Assembly (NCBI GenBank): GCA_030706405.1
Contig: JAUZOO010000002.1
Span: forward strand, 315,167 to 379,166
DNA from: Bacteroidota bacterium
GTDB taxonomy: Bacteria > Bacteroidota > Bacteroidia > Bacteroidales > JAAUTT01
Length of the DNA: 64,000 bases
Direction of reading: 5' to 3'
This document shows, piece after piece, positions 60,809 to 64,000 of the stretch. The number at the start of each line of letters is the position of its first letter. Position 1 is the stretch's first letter. The translations under genes and the position numbers were made by a program. The notes beneath the pieces were generated by a model. The model saw nothing but the letters and a program-made list of their open reading frames with translations. It did no database searches and was not told the origin of the DNA.

Positions 60809-63043
60809 ATGGAAAACAATGACCCTTTTATGTCCGCTCCCGATAATTTACCGGGCTTAAACGATGTTGACAATCCGGCAATACAAGAAGACCGCGAAGC
60901 TTTGCTCAACAGCTTTTTAGGACGACTTGCGGCTAACGAGGAGTCATTTAATACGGAACTATCACCTGTTACCAACGATTCGCTCGAAACGTTAAGTATT
61001 GAGGATTATCCGGCATTGCCTGTTCCGACCCATTTGGAAAAAAAACTGGCCGAATTGCAACGGATTACTTCGTCTATCGAAATGAAGGAAACCGTTATAA
61101 ACTCTATTGACAAGAGTAATTATTCAAAATATAAGGTAAACTACGGGGCCGTGCTTAACCCGGCACAATTGGCAGCCGTTGTTGTTACCGATAAACCTGT
61201 GCTGGTGATTGCCGGTGCCGGAAGCGGAAAGACGAGAGTTATTGTTCACCGTGTTTCGTATTTAATTGAGAAAGGAGTGGAGCCCGAAGCCATCCTTTTG
61301 CTGACTTTCACCCGAAAGGCTTCTAAAGAAATGCTCGACAGGGTTGCAACACTGCTGCACGATAAGAAGGTAGGCAATGTTTCGGGCGGAACGTTCCATT
61401 CGTTTGCCAATCATGTCCTGCGTAAATACGCTAACCTCATTAACTTACCCACAAATTTCACCATTATAGATACGGCCGACAGCGAAGATGTCATTGATTT
61501 GATTCGCACAGAGCTAAAATTCAACATCAAGGATAAACGTTTCCCGAGAAAAGGCCGTCTGCAGGAGATCATTTCTTATTCGCGCAACATCCAATGTTCC
61601 ATCCGCGATATTGTTGAAAAAGATTACACCGGGCTAATCGATTTCATCCCCGACATTGAGCTGATCTTGGCCGGTTATACGCGTTACAAACAAATGAGCC
61701 GCATCCTCGACTTCGACGACCTGATGGAGGTGCTAAACAACTCGCTCAAGAAATACCCGCGGTTCAGAGACATCATGCAAAACGCCTTTCAGTACATCAT
61801 GGTGGACGAATTTCAGGATACCAATGCCGTACAGAACGAAATAGTGCAGCAACTCGCCGGCAAACATCGCCGCATCATGGTGGTGGGCGACGATTCGCAA
61901 AGTATTTATGCTTTCCGCGGCGCCGACTACGAAAATATTCTTCGGTTCCCACAGGTTTATCCCGATTGCGTTGTGATAAAGATCGAGGAGAACTACCGAA
62001 GCAACCAAAATATTCTGGATTTCACCAACAACATCATCACAAATGCCAAAATAGGCTATAAAAAGAAGTTGTTCACACAGATTAAGAACCAGCACATACC
62101 GGTATTGCACCGGGTTTACGGTCAGGACGACGAAGCGGTGTTTATCGTGGACCGCATCTGTGAGCTTATTGAGCAAGGCATTTCGTTAAGCCAGATTGCC
62201 GTGCTTAACCGCGCCGACTGGCACAATAAATTCATTCAGCTCGAACTCAGCAAGCGCAACATTCCGTATGTTGTGGTGGGCGGTTTCAAGTTTAACGAGC
62301 GGATGCACGTGAAAGACATCGTGGCGTTTCTTCGGCTGACGTTTAACCCGTCGGATGCCGTCTCGTGGCACCGTGTACTGAAATATATCGGTGGGATAGG
62401 ACAGGTGACGGCAACCACGCTTATCGGCACCATACAACAATCGGACGATTATTTCTCGTTCGAAGCTTTCCGTCAACGGAAATTTTATAACGAATTATTC
62501 GCAATGGGTACAATGCTTTCGAAAGCGAGCAAACCCGAATATAACCTCACACAAAAGATAGAGATCATCCGCAATTACTACGCCCCGATACTAAAATCGC
62601 GCGAAGACGATTACCTCGACCGGATGCAGGATGTTGATGTTTTGATAGAACTTTCGAAGAAATACGAAACGCTGGATAAATTCCTGTCCGATTTCGCCCT
62701 CGACCCGCCTTCCAAACGCATTGCCGACCAGACAACACCTTTAATTAACGAAGGCGAAGAGAAAGGGAAGATAACAATAAGCACGGTACATTCGGCCAAG
62801 GGATTGGAATGGTATGCGGTGTTTGTGCCCCATTCACTCGAAGGACTTTTCCCGTCCAACCGCGCCAAAAACATTGAAGAGATGGAAGAAGAACGCCGGT
62901 TATTCTACGTAGCCTGCAGCCGGGCCAAAGAAGAACTGTATATTACCATGCCCCGCAATGTGTACAGCTACGACGCCTTCTTCCATAAGCCATCGCGGTT
63001 TCTGGCCGAAGTTGAAAAAGGAAAATATGTGCTGGGGGAATAG
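60809..63043 (+). CDS. UvrD/Rep-family DNA helicase
   Basis: 744 residues. After a ~110-residue acidic N-terminal extension come SF1A motifs: LNPAQLAAV, Walker A IAGAGSGKT (to residue 142), LTFTRKASKEM, GTFHSFA, VDEFQDTN, GDDSQSIYAFRGA, then ISTVHSAKGLEW and FYVACSRAKEEL. Acts in DNA unwinding and repair; the N-terminal extension is unlike E. coli UvrD. Ends at a strong terminator region. Confidence 0.94.
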   Translation: MENNDPFMSAPDNLPGLNDVDNPAIQEDREALLNSFLGRLAANEESFNTELSPVTNDSLETLSIEDYPALPVPTHLEKKLAELQRITSSIEMKETVINSIDKSNYSKYKVNYGAVLNPAQLAAVVVTDKPVLVIAGAGSGKTRVIVHRVSYLIEKGVEPEAILLLTFTRKASKEMLDRVATLLHDKKVGNVSGGTFHSFANHVLRKYANLINLPTNFTIIDTADSEDVIDLIRTELKFNIKDKRFPRKGRLQEIISYSRNIQCSIRDIVEKDYTGLIDFIPDIELILAGYTRYKQMSRILDFDDLMEVLNNSLKKYPRFRDIMQNAFQYIMVDEFQDTNAVQNEIVQQLAGKHRRIMVVGDDSQSIYAFRGADYENILRFPQVYPDCVVIKIEENYRSNQNILDFTNNIITNAKIGYKKKLFTQIKNQHIPVLHRVYGQDDEAVFIVDRICELIEQGISLSQIAVLNRADWHNKFIQLELSKRNIPYVVVGGFKFNERMHVKDIVAFLRLTFNPSDAVSWHRVLKYIGGIGQVTATTLIGTIQQSDDYFSFEAFRQRKFYNELFAMGTMLSKASKPEYNLTQKIEIIRNYYAPILKSREDDYLDRMQDVDVLIELSKKYETLDKFLSDFALDPPSKRIADQTTPLINEGEEKGKITISTVHSAKGLEWYAVFVPHSLEGLFPSNRAKNIEEMEEERRLFYVACSRAKEELYITMPRNVYSYDAFFHKPSRFLAEVEKGKYVLGE

Positions 63044-63148
63044 ATTTCTACCCAAAACGGTCAATTTTTTCGCAAAGGAGTAGTTCGGAAAATCAGAATA
63101 TGATTGTAATTTCAATCATATTAAGGAATTTTTTAAATCGAAGCAGCT

Positions 63149-63177
63149 CGCGCTTGTTTGTAACGAGCGCGTTTTTT
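63149..63177 (+). terminator. Terminator after the UvrD-type gene
   Basis: CGCGCTTG (63149-63156) pairs with CGAGCGCG (63164-63171), loop TTTGTAA, then TTTTTT. The gap 63044-63416 holds only this and the transketolase promoter. Confidence 0.85.
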
Positions 63178-63361
63178 CAGGTCTCGAAATATCTTAAGCC
63201 TCGAAATTAAAAAAATCCTGTCGTTATCGTAAGATGAAGGGCTTACATGGCCTGCTTTTATTCACAAAAATGTATGAAACTTACTAAATGCAATTCGATA
63301 ATCTTTAATTATTGGATTGATAAATACTATTCATAAGCTTTCGTTTATTTTCTATTTATTA

Positions 63362-63393
63362 TTTGTTCTTTCGTTTATTTGTTTCTAATTTTG
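63362..63393 (+). promoter_or_regulatory. Promoter of the transketolase gene
   Basis: TTTG (63362-63365), a 20-bp spacer and TAATTTTG (63386-63393) give the best full match to the Bacteroidota promoter in the window. It lies 24 bp before the start codon. Confidence 0.7.
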
Positions 63394-63416
63394 TTTTCGA
63401 TAAAAATAAAAACACA

Positions 63417-64000
63417 ATGATGATGCAAAACGAAATAAAAGAATTGCAATTACAGGCGGAGAAAATCAGGAAACGAGTAGTTGAGATTGTTTATTCTTCG
63501 AAATCGGGTCACATTGGAGGGTCTCTCTCTTCGGTAGAAATTGAAACAGCTTTATATTTTCATGTTATGAATATCGATCCCAAGAATCCGGCAAAGGACG
63601 ACAGGGACCGCTTTATTCTGAGCAAAGGGCACAGCGTTGAAGCTTTATATTCGGTACTTGCCGCATCAGGCTTTATCGACGATGAATTACTGAATACTTA
63701 TGGGCATTTTAACACCAAACTTGCCGGACATCCTACCAAAAAAGTTCCGGGAGTAGAACTTAATAGCGGAGCTTTGGGGCATGGATTGTCGGTTGGAGTT
63801 GGCTTAGCCATTGCTGCTAAAATGGATAAAAAGTCCGTTCGTACCTATGTTTTAATGGGCGACGGCGAACAGGGCGAAGGTTCTATTTATGAGGCCGCCA
63901 TGTCTGCCAGTCACTATAAGCTCGATAACCTGGTCGCTATCATCGACAGAAATGAACTTCAAATTAGCGGGAGAACTGAGAATGTAATGTCGCTTGAGCC
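63417..64000 (+). CDS. Transketolase, N-terminal part (truncated by window end)
   Basis: The frame starts MMMQNEIKELQLQAEKIRKR and stays open to the window end (194 codons). KSGHIGGSLSSVEIETALYF, SKGHSVEALYSVLA, GALGHGLSVGVGLAIA and the thiamine-diphosphate motif MGDGEQGEGSIYEAA identify transketolase. Three ATGs are in a row at the start. It could be a full transketolase or the N-terminal subunit of a split enzyme; the missing 3' part would decide. It fits the fsa/zwf/pgl pentose-phosphate set. Confidence 0.93.
   Translation, partial: MMMQNEIKELQLQAEKIRKRVVEIVYSSKSGHIGGSLSSVEIETALYFHVMNIDPKNPAKDDRDRFILSKGHSVEALYSVLAASGFIDDELLNTYGHFNTKLAGHPTKKVPGVELNSGALGHGLSVGVGLAIAAKMDKKSVRTYVLMGDGEQGEGSIYEAAMSASHYKLDNLVAIIDRNELQISGRTENVMSLE

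Overview
The window reads as a chromosomal segment of a member of the Bacteroidota, most likely a Bacteroidales/Marinilabiliales-type organism. The clues are the MurF-Alr fusion, GldB, a type IX secretion (T9SS) C-terminal sorting domain, DUF4252 and DUF1573 proteins, no obvious Shine-Dalgarno sites, and several promoters with the Bacteroidota -7 box TAnnTTTG. Most of it is housekeeping DNA. Between about 11.3 and 20.7 kb lies an accessory stretch with repeats, orphan genes and AT-richer genes. These calls come from reading the sequence; no database search or alignment program was run.

Layout. 0-8 kb: pyrD, tRNA-Lys, an SDR, a SPOR-domain protein, metA with an acetyl-CoA-type signature, the oxidative pentose-phosphate pair zwf-pgl, a hotdog thioesterase and a DUF4252 protein. 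8-11.3 kb: a large secreted multidomain protein of the alginate-lyase family (catalytic domain, five FnIII modules, a CBM and a T9SS tail). 11.3-20.7 kb: two inverted copies of a roughly 350-bp palindromic MITE-like element (11846-12192 and 18535-18886), a CcrA/CfiA-like metallo-beta-lactamase, an ABC-F ATPase with a leader ORF, an array of 42-bp repeats, a HARE-HTH/GIY-YIG nuclease, a cluster of REP-like hairpins, a membrane protein, and an AraC regulator with an SDR. 20.9-29 kb: mnmE, an outer-membrane protein, YccF, a pentapeptide-repeat protein, a GNAT, a TPR protein, a TlpA-like thioredoxin, a stand-alone version of the domain that tails GH105 enzymes, an MBL-fold hydrolase and a SemiSWEET. 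29-36 kb: a surface-glycan cluster (GT87, methyltransferase, GT25, GT9, GT2) with murF-alr. 36-45 kb: rsmI, an MscS channel, tpiA, a Crp/Fnr regulator, nadE, an outer-membrane barrel and gldB. 45-57 kb: ferredoxin, an M20 peptidase with a tetranucleotide repeat in its leader, a DUF1573 protein, a Gfo/Idh oxidoreductase, fsa, YgiQ, the YtxH/holin-like trio, patatin, a CE1 esterase and a hexose-6-P mutarotase. 57-64 kb: a cold-shock protein, 22 uninterrupted 21-bp repeats, YwbE, a DEAD helicase, RNase HI, a UvrD-type helicase and the start of transketolase.

How they fit together. Central carbon genes recur (zwf, pgl, tpiA, fsa, transketolase, mutarotase). GldB and the T9SS-tagged lyase indicate a working T9SS that exports polysaccharide-active enzymes. 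The strongest candidates for something undescribed are: the palindromic element, one copy of which is flanked by a 5-bp duplication directly before an araC start codon; the two sequence-unrelated tandem arrays that both keep an exact multiple of 21 bp; the HARE-HTH/GIY-YIG nuclease; and the leader ORF of the ABC-F gene.
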